Shown here: positions 1-10,510 of the stretch, piece after piece
Layout: every line of letters starts with the position of its first letter
Position numbering within the stretch: the stretch's first letter is position 1
The notes under the pieces: model-generated
Seen by the model: the letters and a program-made list of their open reading frames with translations, nothing else
The model's database searches: none
Told to the model about the DNA's origin: nothing
Program-made: the position numbers and the translations under genes
Source of the DNA: Ursus arctos
Taxonomy: Eukaryota > Chordata > Mammalia > Carnivora > Ursidae
Assembly: GCF_023065955.2 (NCBI RefSeq)
Contig: NW_026622874.1
Span: 27,151,772-27,215,771, forward strand
Reading direction: 5' to 3'
DNA: 64,000 nt

Positions 1-1674
1 TCTCTATATTCTGGATATTAACTCCTGTTGATTAATCCTGAATCTTTCTCTTTCCTTACTGAACCACTATTGTCTTTAAGATCTCAGTATTTCCTGGTTT
101 ATTTTTGCTCTTCCCTGATACGTTTTACAGAATGCTCTTATTTTTCCTATCTTCAAGTAATTTCTCTTGAAACCACTTCCTTTGCCAGTGGCTTGCTTTG
201 TAGAAAAATTCATCCAAAAAAATCATCTGAATTCCTTGTCTACAACCCTTCTTCTGCTATTGTCTCCTAAACGCACTTGAGCAAGATTTTCTCCCACCAC
301 TACACAGGAACTGCTCTTGTAAAGGTCTCAAATTATAATCACATTGACAAATACAGTGGTCAATTCTCAGCCCATGCCTGACTGAATAGAGAGCAGTGTT
401 TGAGACACTGGATCACTATATCATCTGTGACTTCATGTCTGTGATTTCCTTTGGAATTTCCAGGATGTTATCCTTCCCTATCTTTCCTCCCATCTCGCTG
501 CTGCTCTTCCTCATCTACTGTGCTGGTACCTCTTTATTTCTCAGAACTCTTAATGTTGGAGCTCTCTCAAGGCTATGACCTCCCCACTTTTCTGTCTACA
601 CTCAGCCTTTTTGGTGGCCGTCCTGTGACCTTGTGACCTTAAATACCACTTGCATTCCAACAACTCCCAATTTTTATATCCAAGCTCATATTTCTCTTCC
701 AAGCTCTATCCTCATATACCCAAAAGCTTATTTGACAACTCCCTTTGATATTGAAAGGACATCTTACTCTTACACCTAACATGTCCAAAACTCTACCCCT
801 GATCTTCCTTCCCCAAATTATTCCATCCATGGTCTTCCCACATTTACTCAAGGTCACTACATATCTTTCCAGTTTTCAGGTTAACACTTCAGAACTGTCC
901 TTGACTTTTCTCTTTCTCTCACAAAGAATAGCTAGTTCAGCAAGCCAATCCTGTCAGCACCATCTCCAGCATATACCCAGAATCTGACTGTTTATCCCAC
1001 TGTATTGCTACCTTCTTGGTCCCACCCACTCTCACCTCTGACTGGGGAAACCTCAAGAGACACCTAACATGCCTCCTTCTTTCCATCTTTGCCTCTCTTT
1101 AGTCAGTTCTCAATTTGGCAGCCAGAGTAATCTTTATAAAACATAAAGTCAGGTTATCCATTCCAACGCTCAAAACACTATAATAACTTCTCACACAATA
1201 AGTAGTAAAAGTCTAAATCCCATAGTCGTCTCCAGGACACCAAAAGTTTGACCTTACCACAGTCCAATCCCCTATTCTCACTGCATTCCAGGTTCCTTGC
1301 TGTTCTTAAAAGAGGCCAAGCATATTCTTTCAGTTTGGAACATATCCAGATAGCTAACTCCATCACCTCTTTTAAGTCTTTGCTCAAATGTCACCTATTC
1401 GGTGAGACTTACCGAATCACTTATTTTAAATTGAAAACCTCCCTTAATACTCTTGATCTCACCTACCCTGCTATAGGTTTTTTATTTTTCATAGAACTTA
1501 TCTCCTTTGACTATCCTATAAAAATTAACTAATTTATTATGTGTCTCCCCCTATTATAAGATACATTCCATGAGAGGAAGAACTTGGTTTGCTTTTTTCA
1601 ATAATGTATCCCAACTACATTAAACAGAGCCTGGCACATAGTAGGTGCTCAATAAATATCTGTTGAATGAATGG
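1..1674 (+). mobile_element. L2 LINE (CR1 clade), reverse-transcriptase region to 3' end
   Basis: A degenerate L2 element runs in from the left edge. Around 640-670 the frame still reads LKYHL then HSNN where L2 reverse transcriptase normally has the YADD active site, so the catalytic aspartates are lost. Around 781 the frame reads MSKT, matching the conserved stretch just downstream. From about 1375 the usual L2 3' segment appears (CTTTGCTCAAATGTCACC). The element ends at 1630-1674 with the typical CCTGGCACATAGTAGGTGC plus AATAAATATCTGTTGAATG. It is very old and non-functional. Family assignment is from recognised consensus motifs, not a database search. Confidence 0.85.
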
Positions 1675-1797
1675 CTTTGGTAGTGCTGTCTCTCTAACCT
1701 GAATACTCTGTTACTTATTCTGTCTTCCTTGGTGACTGGCTGCTCCCAAGAGCTTAAAGGGTGTCTGTGTATTCTACCAAAGATAGGATATTTTGTC

Positions 1798-2871
1798 ATC
1801 ATTTTTATTGAGGTGAGAGTTATATAACATAAAATTAACCATTCCAAAGTGAACAATTCAGTGGCATTTAGTACATTCACAATGTTATATAGTTCATCAC
1901 CTCTATCTAGATCCAAAATATTTTCATTACACCGAAAGAGAAGCCCATACCCCTTAAAGAGCTCTTTCCTATTCCCCTCTACCCTCAGCCCCTGACAACC
2001 ACCAATCTTCATTCTTTCTCTGTGGGTTTACCTATTCTGGATATTTTATATAAATGAAAGTATACAATACGTGGCATTTTATGTGGTTTTCTTTCACTGA
2101 GTATGATGTTTCTGATATGCCACAATATTGGTATCAGTACTTCATTTCTTTTATGGTTGAATAATATTTCATTTATGTATGTGTCATGTCATACTTTGTT
2201 TATCTGTTCATTTGATGGCCATTTGGGCTGTTTCTACTTTTTAGCTGTTGTGAAGAGCTGCTATGAACATGTGTATATATGTATTTGTTTGAGTACCTGT
2301 TTTCAGTTCTTTGGGGTATAGATCTAGGAGCAGAATTGCTGAGCCATATTGTAATTCTATGCTTAACTTTTTGAGAAACCACCAAAGTGTTTTCCACAGT
2401 AGCCAAAACATTTCACATTTCCAACAGCGATGTGTAAGGGTTCCAATTTCCCCACATCCTGTCCACACTTGTTATTTCCCATTTTTAAATTATTATTATA
2501 GCGTCCCAGTATGTGTGAGGTGATATTTCACCACGGTGACAAATGACTGACTAATGATACTGAGCATCTTTTCTTGTGCTCATTGGCCATTTACATATCT
2601 TTGGAGAAATGTCTATCCAAGTCCTTTGCTCACCTTTTTAATTGGGTTTTTGTCTTTTTATTGTTGAATTTATTGTTGTTTTATTCCGAATACTAGATGC
2701 TGATCAGATGTATCACTTGCAAATATTTTCTCTCATTCTATAGGTTGTTTTTTCACGTTCTTGATAATGGCTTTTGATGCATAAAAGTTTTCATTTTGAT
2801 GAAATTTTAGTGATCTGTTTTTTCCTTTTGTTGTTCGTAGTTTGGGTGAAAGGAAGGTTTTAAAGCCATTC
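1798..2871 (-). mobile_element. Old L1 LINE 3' end (L1M-type), antisense
   Basis: Read on the minus strand this is the last part of L1 ORF2 plus the 3' UTR. On the plus strand it shows the familiar antisense landmarks: AACAATTCAGTGGCATTTAG near 1853, TGGTTGAATAATATTTCATT near 2153, and GGAGAAATGTCTATCCAAG near 2603. It is 5'-truncated at about 2870, where a SINE has inserted. It has many substitutions and small indels and no usable ORF2 remains. Confidence 0.85.
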
Positions 2872-2874
2872 TAC

Positions 2875-3061
2875 GGGGCGCCTGGGTGGCTCAGTCATTA
2901 GGCGTCTCCCTTCGGCTCAGGGCGTGATCCCAGGGTCCTGGGATCGAGCCCCGCATTGGGCTCCCTGCTCTGCTGGGAGCCTGCTTCTTCCTCTCTCACT
3001 CCCCCTGCTTGTACTCCCTCTCTCGCTGGCTGTCTCTCTCTCTCTCTGTCAAATAAAAAAA
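2875..3061 (+). mobile_element. Carnivore tRNA-Lys SINE (CAN-SINE), copy 1
   Basis: Full-length SINE starting GGGGCGCCTGGGTGGCTCAG. The internal RNA polymerase III A box is near TGGCTCAGTC and the B box near GGGATCGAGCCCC. The CT-rich body ends CTGTCAAATAAAAA. Imperfect target-site duplications flank it (TAAAGCCATTCTA before, TAAGGCCATTTTA after). The two mismatches suggest it is not among the youngest copies here. Confidence 0.95.
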
Positions 3062-3089
3062 AATAATAAAATAAGGCCATTTTAGTGGG

Positions 3090-3525
3090 AAAAGTTTCTT
3101 CCTACTTGTAGCCCAAACTTTAATCAAATCCTAAATGTAAATAGCACCATGACCCATCTTTGTAAACCCCATTCTGCATCACCTGGACAGCAGTAAATCT
3201 GGACATCACCACTCATGATCACAGAGCAGTTCCTCCCAGCTCCTGCTGTTTCTTTCCTTGTGGAACAAGCTTCCCTGTTATAACACTCCTGGCCTCGGTC
3301 CACCCCCATCCACCCTTCTGCATTATCAGTAAGCAGAGTTAGGAGTGATAAGCTGGCAGAGTTGGCATTGCTCCTCCCTTTCTCTTGAGACCTGGCTTGC
3401 CCATAGAGAACACGTGTCCTGCTCTGCTATCTGCCAGTGGTGAAAGGGCCTGCAGCTGAGGGTATACATTGGCTCAAATCTTATGTCCGTAATAAAGGTG
3501 ATGGTTTTATTTTCATATGCCTTTC
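3090..3525. other. Single-copy stretch, no gene seen
   Basis: I recognise no repeat or conserved coding pattern here. Short open frames on the minus strand have no recognisable domains. Confidence 0.5.
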
Positions 3526-3526
3526 T

Positions 3527-3710
3527 CATTCATTCATTTATTCATTTATCCATTCAACCAATAATAATGAAAGCCTGTTCTAGGCCAGGTCCTAACATGC
3601 TGGGGATACAGCCATAAACAAAATAGACCAAAAAAAATCCTGTGTTCATTGATCTATGGTCCTAACATGAAGATGGGGAGAGATAAACAAGATAAGTAAG
3701 ATTATGTCAG
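3527..3710 (-). mobile_element. L2 LINE 3' end, antisense
   Basis: CATTCATTCATTTATTCATT followed by TTCTAGGCCAGGTCC, TGGGGATACAGC and AACAAAATAGAC is the reverse complement of the L2 3' terminus. The 3' end lies at the low coordinate and the 5' truncation at about 3710. Confidence 0.75.
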
Positions 3711-4631
3711 TCAAGAACACAGAGGTGCCATTTTATTGGCCCCCTCTTACTCCAAAAATGACCAATGTCATTGAGTTTTCAGTCTCATGACTCAGAAAAG
3801 TTATCATTTTCTCTGGTTGACATTCTTGGTTGCAAACAAAAGAAAGGAACTCTGGCTCTCTAATGTATAGGTGAGATTAATAAAACCTTGTAGAGGTGTT
3901 CACAAGGTAGAGAAGTAGTTTTGAAATGTAAAGAGGAGCCAAGGGGGTCTGGAAGCCAACAGCAGGCTATAATCCCTGACCACACATGGCTCAAATCCCT
4001 GACCTCACAGCTCCACAGCTCCTTCTCAAGGGGCAGGTTCCTAGGCAGGAATAACCAACGGTGGAGCCGAAATCACGTGTGCATGCTCTGGTTCCCAGAG
4101 ACAGGATAAGAGAATAACTGGCTTTTTTCAATTTCTATAGTGAAAGGTATGGATCAGTTTCCTGCTGAGGCCCACATAATGAGATCATTTAAAAATGAAA
4201 CTGGTTGGGTGTTGGGCTGCCTGCCTGGCCAAAAGAGACATGCATCCATTATATTAACACCATGGTCTTTCTTGCCCCTTAAGTCCTGCTAATCTTACGT
4301 TTCTACTTCCTTTTTTTATAAGCAATGCTTAGCCTGCTTTTTTTCTTTCTTTTAATCTTATGGCTAGAAAATGGAAAAAAATACCATTTGAAACTGCAAG
4401 TACTTTTGTCTCCTGACAGATGAAGAATCGAATTAAACTTTGAGGCAAAATGCTCCTTCATTTTTATGGAAAAAAACCACCTCTATACAACAACACAGCA
4501 TCCATTCCGAGTACAGATGTTTCTAGTAGAGCTATGTCTCTGAAGATTTAGTTGCCTTGTTGAGATAAATGTTTTTTTGTTTTCTGGTGGGATAGAAACT
4601 GCCCTATCTCTTTGTATTATTTGTCTTGGAG

Positions 4632-4633
<2 letters not shown>
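3711..4633. other. Single-copy stretch, no gene seen
   Basis: Mixed-composition DNA with no recognised repeat. A small internal echo of ATCCCTGACC occurs twice near 3971-4002. No coding pattern is apparent. Confidence 0.45.

Positions 4634-4665
<32 letters not shown>
4634..4665. repeat. (GT)n microsatellite
   Basis: About 16 uninterrupted GT units, so likely length-polymorphic. Confidence 0.95.
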
Positions 4666-4667
<2 letters not shown>

Positions 4668-5804
4668 ACTCGAGTTCAAGCACTTTTTCAGAGGCAGTTT
4701 GGGAGCAAAAACTCTAAAAACTAAAGAAATATGATATTTACTGTGAGCAGACAAGACACTGTAAAAGGAAACTGGAGATACAATGCTCTAACATGGTATT
4801 GCTCAGCAGGGAATAACACAGAATGTGGAAAATATACTTATTTTTTGACATTGTTGAGGTGCGATTATCTTTGGAGGCCCCAGGACAAGACCATAAAGGG
4901 TGGGTTGTGAGTTGGCTCCGCTCAGGAGAGGGAACACCCCTCCAGCACCAATCTGGCAACCACTTCCTTTGGCTACAGCCACATTCACCACTGCATGCGT
5001 TTCCACGTTCAGGAGCCCAAACCTGTAGCTACCGCCCCCTCTCCTGTGACCACAGGGAGAGCTACCTCCCCCCCTCCTCCCATGTCACTGGCTCCTGAGA
5101 CGATATCTGACATGAGGGTTTCTCAGTGGCAGACCTGGGCAATCTGTCAGCAGTCTAACTGCAAGGCAGACTGAGCAAGCCAGTGGGGAGCCCCTGACAA
5201 CTCCTTTAGAGGGAGAAGGTCTGTGCCACCATTCCCTCCCCCTACCAACCCACTCCCGCTGAGGCGGGGATCCTCAAACGTAAGAAAGAATTTGAATAGA
5301 CAAAACAATGACAATTGCCCACCGCACATTCTAACATCGTTTTAAATATGGTGGTATCTTATAATACAATCCAATATTAATCTTGGTACCATCGTGTTCA
5401 TTTTCTGCCTGGAAACCAAGAGATAAAGCAGTATCATCACCTGATGAATTGAAGTTTAAATATGCTGTCATTAAAAATTTTTAAATTCGGTAATTCAATC
5501 CATTCAATAAGTACTGGTAAGTGCAGAATCTTAATTCATGGTATTTAGTAATACTTTAGAGTTAGGAGAGCTGAAAGCAATGTAGAAAGCCTTACCCAAA
5601 GATTTTATTAAATATCCTAAAATTACTCATTAAAGAAAGAAATTTAGAAAAAATACAATTTTACAATTCTACTATTTCCCTGAATGCTTTTTGCATTTAC
5701 ATTCTTTTCCAATTTTTTGCACATCTCTAATCTTTTTCATCTTAATGTCTTATGGAATCATATTCAAAATATCACCAATTTAAAAATGAAGCAGTAGAAA
5801 AATA
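4666..5804. other. Single-copy stretch, no gene seen
   Basis: The section 4850-5290 is more GC-rich than its surroundings, and the rest is A+T-rich. I see no repeat family or coding signature. Confidence 0.45.
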
Positions 5805-5936
5805 TCAAACTATATATATAGTTTATATATATATAAAATACAAAATATAATATATATTTATATAAAATATAATATATATTTATATAAAATATATTATATA
5901 TATAATATGTTTTATATAAACCATATATATTTTTTA
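5805..5936. repeat. AT-rich low-complexity tract
   Basis: Interrupted TATATA / TATATTTATATAAAATATA units, with several imperfect copies of TATATTTATATAAAATATA. Prone to slippage and able to form hairpins. Confidence 0.9.
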
Positions 5937-7479
5937 AAGAGCTCTAGAGACAGATAGATCTCTCCTGAATCTCAAAACATATTTTCAAACATCGTGTAAT
6001 GAGCACATACTATATGACAGAAAACACAGCTTGTTATTGAGAGAGACTAATAGAATATGTCTATCTTTCACACCTAAGTAGCTAACCTACCTTAAGTTAA
6101 ATTTTGCTTATGGTGGGAAGGAGGATATATTTTAATTTCCTTCAATATGAAAAACTTTTCCAGAGTCATTTATTAAAGCATATACCCCTCCTTCATTGAT
6201 CTGCAGTGTGGGCTTCGCCATCTACCCAGCTGAAATTGAGACATAGCCCTGTTACGCCCACTGCACCATTTCACCATCTCTGCATTAACGGTGGGCTCGC
6301 CAAGCACAGAAACTGCTCCAGAGCAGCCTCATTTGGAGAAAGCGGGATGGGCTCTCGCACCTGGTTCCTCTGATGAAGGCGACAAGTCGGCATGTCGTCT
6401 GAAGGGCAGTCCCCGAGGATGGGCCTGTTTTAGGGTCTGTGAATCCTAAAAGTGACCACATCCAGAACCAGTCCTAAATGACTCTGTGCTGTGCTTTCTT
6501 CCCATCATCCCAAAGCCTCCATTAAAGTCGTGCTATGTTTTATAGCCTTGCCTCATCTTTCACAAGAGAAATAAGACAAGATACCAGTGAGTAATGAGAT
6601 GAAATAGTACGAGGCAGGGCAGCTTTCGGGAGACGAGACTCCATAAATATTTTCCCAGGGCCTCCTGAGAAAAGAGCACTGGCACCTGTGTTAGAGGATA
6701 AATGAAGAGCAACCTGAAGATAGAGACATCTGGAGACATAGATTTATCTCCCTGGACCCATTTGTTTACATCGCAGAATGGTGAAGTAGAAACCTTTCCT
6801 GCCTCTCCCCAGAGAGGATTTGTTTGCATTCTAAAACAAAATCCTCTCTCTCTTTCCCTCCCTCTCTGCCTCTCTCTCTCTTTCTTTCTCACCTTTCCCC
6901 CACGTCCCTCCAGGCCCCCAAAGGGGAGGATGGGCAGAAGTGCCAACAACTTTGATATTAATTCCAAGTTTCATAATTTGGGGGTTCTTCCCCTGTACGT
7001 AAACACCCCCATGTACAGGTACAGATTAACATTCCATGAAGAATTAGGGCTTCGGGAACCGATGTTCTATAGGAGTTCTGCACAACTGTTCTATAAGGAA
7101 GCTCTGTTCCCTGACCCTGGGAGGTCATCTTTATGGATCTAGATAGAGATGTAAACGTACGGATGCGAAGAGGGAGGCAGACTGATTGAGATAGAGAGGT
7201 AGGATGATGGCGGGTGAGCCTGTTAGCTTGTAAGTAGGGTAACAGTTCAGATTTTTCACAGCTGCAGGCTCACCGTCAGCTACAACCCAAGTAAAACAGC
7301 TCCGGAAGTGACAGAAAGTGATCTTGCGTGGACTAAACAGGCAGCCTGGGGACCTGAAGTCTGGAGCTGCATGGTGCTGAGTCTGCAAGAGGCATCCAGG
7401 GCAGATCTGCTCTTAAAGTTTCCAGTAGGTCTGCGGGGTGAGAAAATTGGTAACGGACGGAAATTTCTGTGATCAAGGG
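5937..7479. other. Single-copy stretch with GC-richer islands and a CT-rich tract
   Basis: No repeat is recognised except a polypyrimidine tract at about 6843-6900. The section 6180-6560 is GC-richer and keeps several CpG dinucleotides, which is unusual among the A+T-rich neighbours. A 146-codon plus-strand frame at 6702-7142 runs through the CT-rich tract and encodes low-complexity Leu/Ser/Pro. I do not call it a gene. Confidence 0.4.
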
Positions 7480-7595
7480 GTTTGGGAGATGAGGTTGGAG
7501 AGGCAGGCTGGCATAAGACCAGAATTACCAATGTCACATTGAAGAATTTGGACTTTATAGGTAATAAATACTTTTAAGCAATGATCAGATTTGTG

Positions 7596-7635
<40 letters not shown>

Positions 7636-7735
7636 AAAGATCACTCTGACAGCAATGCCTAGCATAAATGACAGGAGGTGACTAGCAGCAGGAAACCAAA
7701 AAGTAGAAACTACTATACTAGTCTAGGTGACAGAT
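7480..7735 (-). mobile_element. L2 LINE fragment, antisense, interrupted by a GT repeat
   Basis: GAATTTGGACTTTATAGG and TTTTAAAGATCACTCTGAC are antisense L2 landmarks. The GT microsatellite has grown between them. The fragment has neither the L2 3' terminus nor the reverse-transcriptase core. Confidence 0.7.
7600..7632. repeat. (GT)n microsatellite
   Basis: About 16 GT units lying inside the antisense L2 fragment. Confidence 0.95.
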
Positions 7736-7739
7736 GATG

Positions 7740-8469
7740 AAGTCTTCCACGAAAGGTCTACAGATTCTAGTCCTGTCTCCTAAATTGATGTTAAAGTTAG
7801 AACTAGCTTCTCTGATGATTGAAGACGTATTTGTTCCTGTTTCCAGAATTAGGACTATAGCAAATATGCTTCTTGTGCTCATTCAAATTGAATATATAAT
7901 CAATTCTCCACTACATATCCTCTTGCTAACACTGCTCCTTACAACTAAATATATCTTTCTCTGGAAGGGTCTTCGTACTTCTGTTCCCACATAGAAGCCA
8001 TGTATTTCTCATTTCCTCTCCCTTTCTCCTCTTCCTTCTCTCATTCTGTAGCCCTTACAGAGACAAAATGGGAACACCAGAAGTATCTTTCTTCCCTTGC
8101 GTCTTACTCCTTCTGCTCCACCTCTAACTTCTCCGTTTTTTCCTGTCATTCAATCCTCGAAAACTTCCATGTGTAGCTGATAGCTGACACTGACGATGTC
8201 CCCAGCTGGAACCAAGGGAAGACTATTTGGGGCTTCAGCTACCTCAACTCCCACGTGTCTGGGGTTCTGGTGTCCACTGCTGTTGACCTTGCATTCTCTT
8301 TCTCTCACAAGTTCTGTATAATTTGAATCCATGCCTTCAGTGCATCCTGACTCTTCATCCTCTTGATACCTGTTGGGGTCCCTATGGCTTCTATGTCCAT
8401 TCATTAATTTTTCTTCTTCTCTTCACTGATGTTCATGTTGCTTTTATCTCAGGAAGCAGAGTAGCTCAA
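7740..8469. other. Single-copy stretch, no gene seen
   Basis: No repeat family recognised. Plus- and minus-strand frames up to 86 codons have no domain-like content. Confidence 0.4.
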
Positions 8470-8559
8470 CTTACACTTCCAATAATCCTGCAAAGAAGCA
8501 TAACAAAAGATATGCTTACACTTCCAATAATCCTGCAAAGAAGCATAACAGAAGATATG
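8470..8559 (+). repeat. 45-bp tandem duplication, two units
   Basis: Unit 1 (8470-8514) and unit 2 (8515-8559) both begin CTTACACTTCCAATAATCCT and end with GATATG. They differ at one base, an A/G seven bases before the unit end. The 44/45 identity indicates a recent duplication. The second unit abuts a MIR element. Confidence 0.95.
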
Positions 8560-8685
8560 ATCTCTGTTTCGTAGATGGGAAAACTAAGTCACAGAGACAT
8601 GAAGTGACTTGTTTCAGAGTCACATGTTAATTGGTGTCAGTGCCAGAACAAACAGCCTGGCTCCCTTACCCATCATGCACTACTC
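8560..8685 (-). mobile_element. MIR SINE, antisense
   Basis: GTAGATGGGAAAACTAAGTC, AAGTGACTTG, GAGTCACATGTTAATTGG and CAGCCTGGCTCC follow the order of the MIR core in reverse complement. Ancient and degenerate. Confidence 0.8.
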
Positions 8686-8689
8686 TTTC

Positions 8690-9204
8690 TAGGATGATAT
8701 CCTAACCAGCAAGAAAAAAAAATTTTTTTTCCAAATCAAAGGCTTCCATTCATACCCAAGGATTTATTTGAAGCTTTCCATAATACTCATAAAAAAAGAA
8801 AAATATATAGGGAAAGCTTAGAATAGCCTTGAATGCCATAATTCAGATTGCCTTTCTCTTAAAAAAGAAAAAATCGGGCCTAAAGTTTTGTCAAAACACT
8901 TGGGCTACATTTCAGACACAAACCAGAGAATTTGTAGTTATCTAGAGTTCAGAAAAAGCCTTTCAAAATTATTTCCAACTGTCCGGATAATAGAAGGAAA
9001 GCGTTTAATGATTTTATTGGTATAATCAAAATAACTTCATTTCCATCCCATTATACATATCCCAAGGAAAAATGAAATCTAGAGTATTTTAGTCACATCA
9101 TCGTATGATTATATTAGCTTTAGAAGTATAAATTCTTGAATCCAATAGCTTAAGAGATAGATAAATATCTAATGGATAACTTGATGCTTTTCCAAAGACA
9201 TTCA
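8690..9204. other. Single-copy A+T-rich stretch
   Basis: Nothing recognised beyond short A and T runs near 8715-8735. Confidence 0.45.
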
Positions 9205-10510
9205 AGTGCTACTGAAATTCCAAGAAACAGCTCTTAGTTTCATCGATCTTTTCTTTTTTTTGGTCTCTATTTCATTTATTTCTTCTCTAATCTTTATTAT
9301 TTCCTTACTTCTGCTAATATGGGGTTTTGTTTGTTCTTCTTCCAGTTCCTTTAGGTGCAAGGTTAGATTATTTATTCGAAGCTATAAAATTCCCTCTTAG
9401 AACTGCTTTTGCTTCATCCCAAAGATTTTGAACCATTGTTTTCCATTTTCATTTGCCTCAAGGTATTTTTTGATTTCCTCTTCGATTTCTTTGTTGACCC
9501 ATTGGTTGGTTAGTAGCGTGTGCATTGCGGCCAGCTACAATGCCCGTTGATAGTACTGTGGGTGCGCTGGTGGGCAGGGGTTGGCCCCCTGGCACAGCTG
9601 GCTGAGAGGCCTGGCTGTAGCTGCCATGGGTGTGCTAGTAGGTGGGATTAGCCCCTGACGCAGCTGGCTGAGAGGCTACTTGCAAATGCTGCAGATATGC
9701 TGGTGGGCAGGGCAGCCCTCCCAGGCCCCCGGAGCAGGAGTCACTTTGGGAGACGCCAATCCAGACCAAGGCTGCCTGCCAAGTATGGTGGGGCAGGAGG
9801 TGTTTTGTAGGACACCCCCCAGGACAGGTATCTTGGGTGAGGTGGGTCTACAGAGGACACAAGGGCAGGGCAAGCAGTGCTAACAAGGTAGATGGAGAAT
9901 GTCAGGACTGGCTCCTACTGGTGTCCAGGCAGTTTGGCTGAAGGAGGGAAAGAAAAATGGTACCTACCAAGCACTTCCATTCTTGGAGAAAGCTCCTACA
10001 GACCCTTGCCCCTCTGGCACATAGCCTTAAATTAGTCAGTTATTCTTTCACATATAACCCAGGTGCTTTTCGAATTGTCGCATCTGTGCTGGGTCTAGGA
10101 CTAAGTGACACAGTGCACTGGCCCTTTCAGAGCAGAGTCTTGGTTTCCTATAGCCCTCCAACTGTCCCAGCGTTAAGCCGTATTGATTTTCAAAACCAGA
10201 CATTAGAGAAGCTCATCTGCCCGGAGCAGGTCCCCAGGGATGGGTATGCCTGATGTGGAGTTTGACCTCCTCACTCCCCAGGGAGGCCCTTCATGCCTAT
10301 AGTATCTCTCCCTCTTAGGAGTCGCTGCATTGGGGTTTTGGCTCCTGGTTGCATCCCTGTCCTTCTTAACCTTCTTGATGTGACCTTGCTTTGTATCTTT
10401 AGTTCTGCTAGTCTTCAACTCATTTTCAGAGTGAGTTGCACTACATCTAGTTGTAGCATCGGTATGTCTGTGGGACGAGGTGGGCTCAGGGTCCTCCCAC
10501 TCCCCCCTGT
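9205..10510 (-). mobile_element. L1 LINE copy A, antisense: 5' region joined to an ORF2 fragment
   Basis: Read on the minus strand, the element starts near 10510 with the L1-like opening GAGTGGGAGGACCCTGAGCC followed by CACCTCGTCCCACAG. It runs through a GC-rich 5' region (10500 to 9530). At 9520-9205 it shows an ORF2 fragment with antisense landmarks TCTTCGATTTCTTTGTTGACC and TTGCTTCATCCCAAAGATTT. ORF1 and most of ORF2 are missing between these parts, so a large internal deletion or rearrangement has occurred. A degenerate repeat of about 70-75 bp built on CAGCTGGCTGAGAGGC lies at about 9560-9720. Confidence 0.65.

Noticed and set aside
1620..2012. 130-codon minus-strand frame
   Set aside because: It spans the end of an L2 and the antisense end of an old L1, so it is chance.
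2875..2960. tRNA gene calls at SINE heads
   Set aside because: The A and B boxes derive from tRNA-Lys but belong to SINEs. No intact cloverleaf with an acceptor stem is present.
6702..7142. 146-codon plus-strand frame and its 135-codon minus-strand overlap
   Set aside because: Open because of the CT-rich tract at 6843-6900. The encoded peptides are low-complexity and have no recognised motif.
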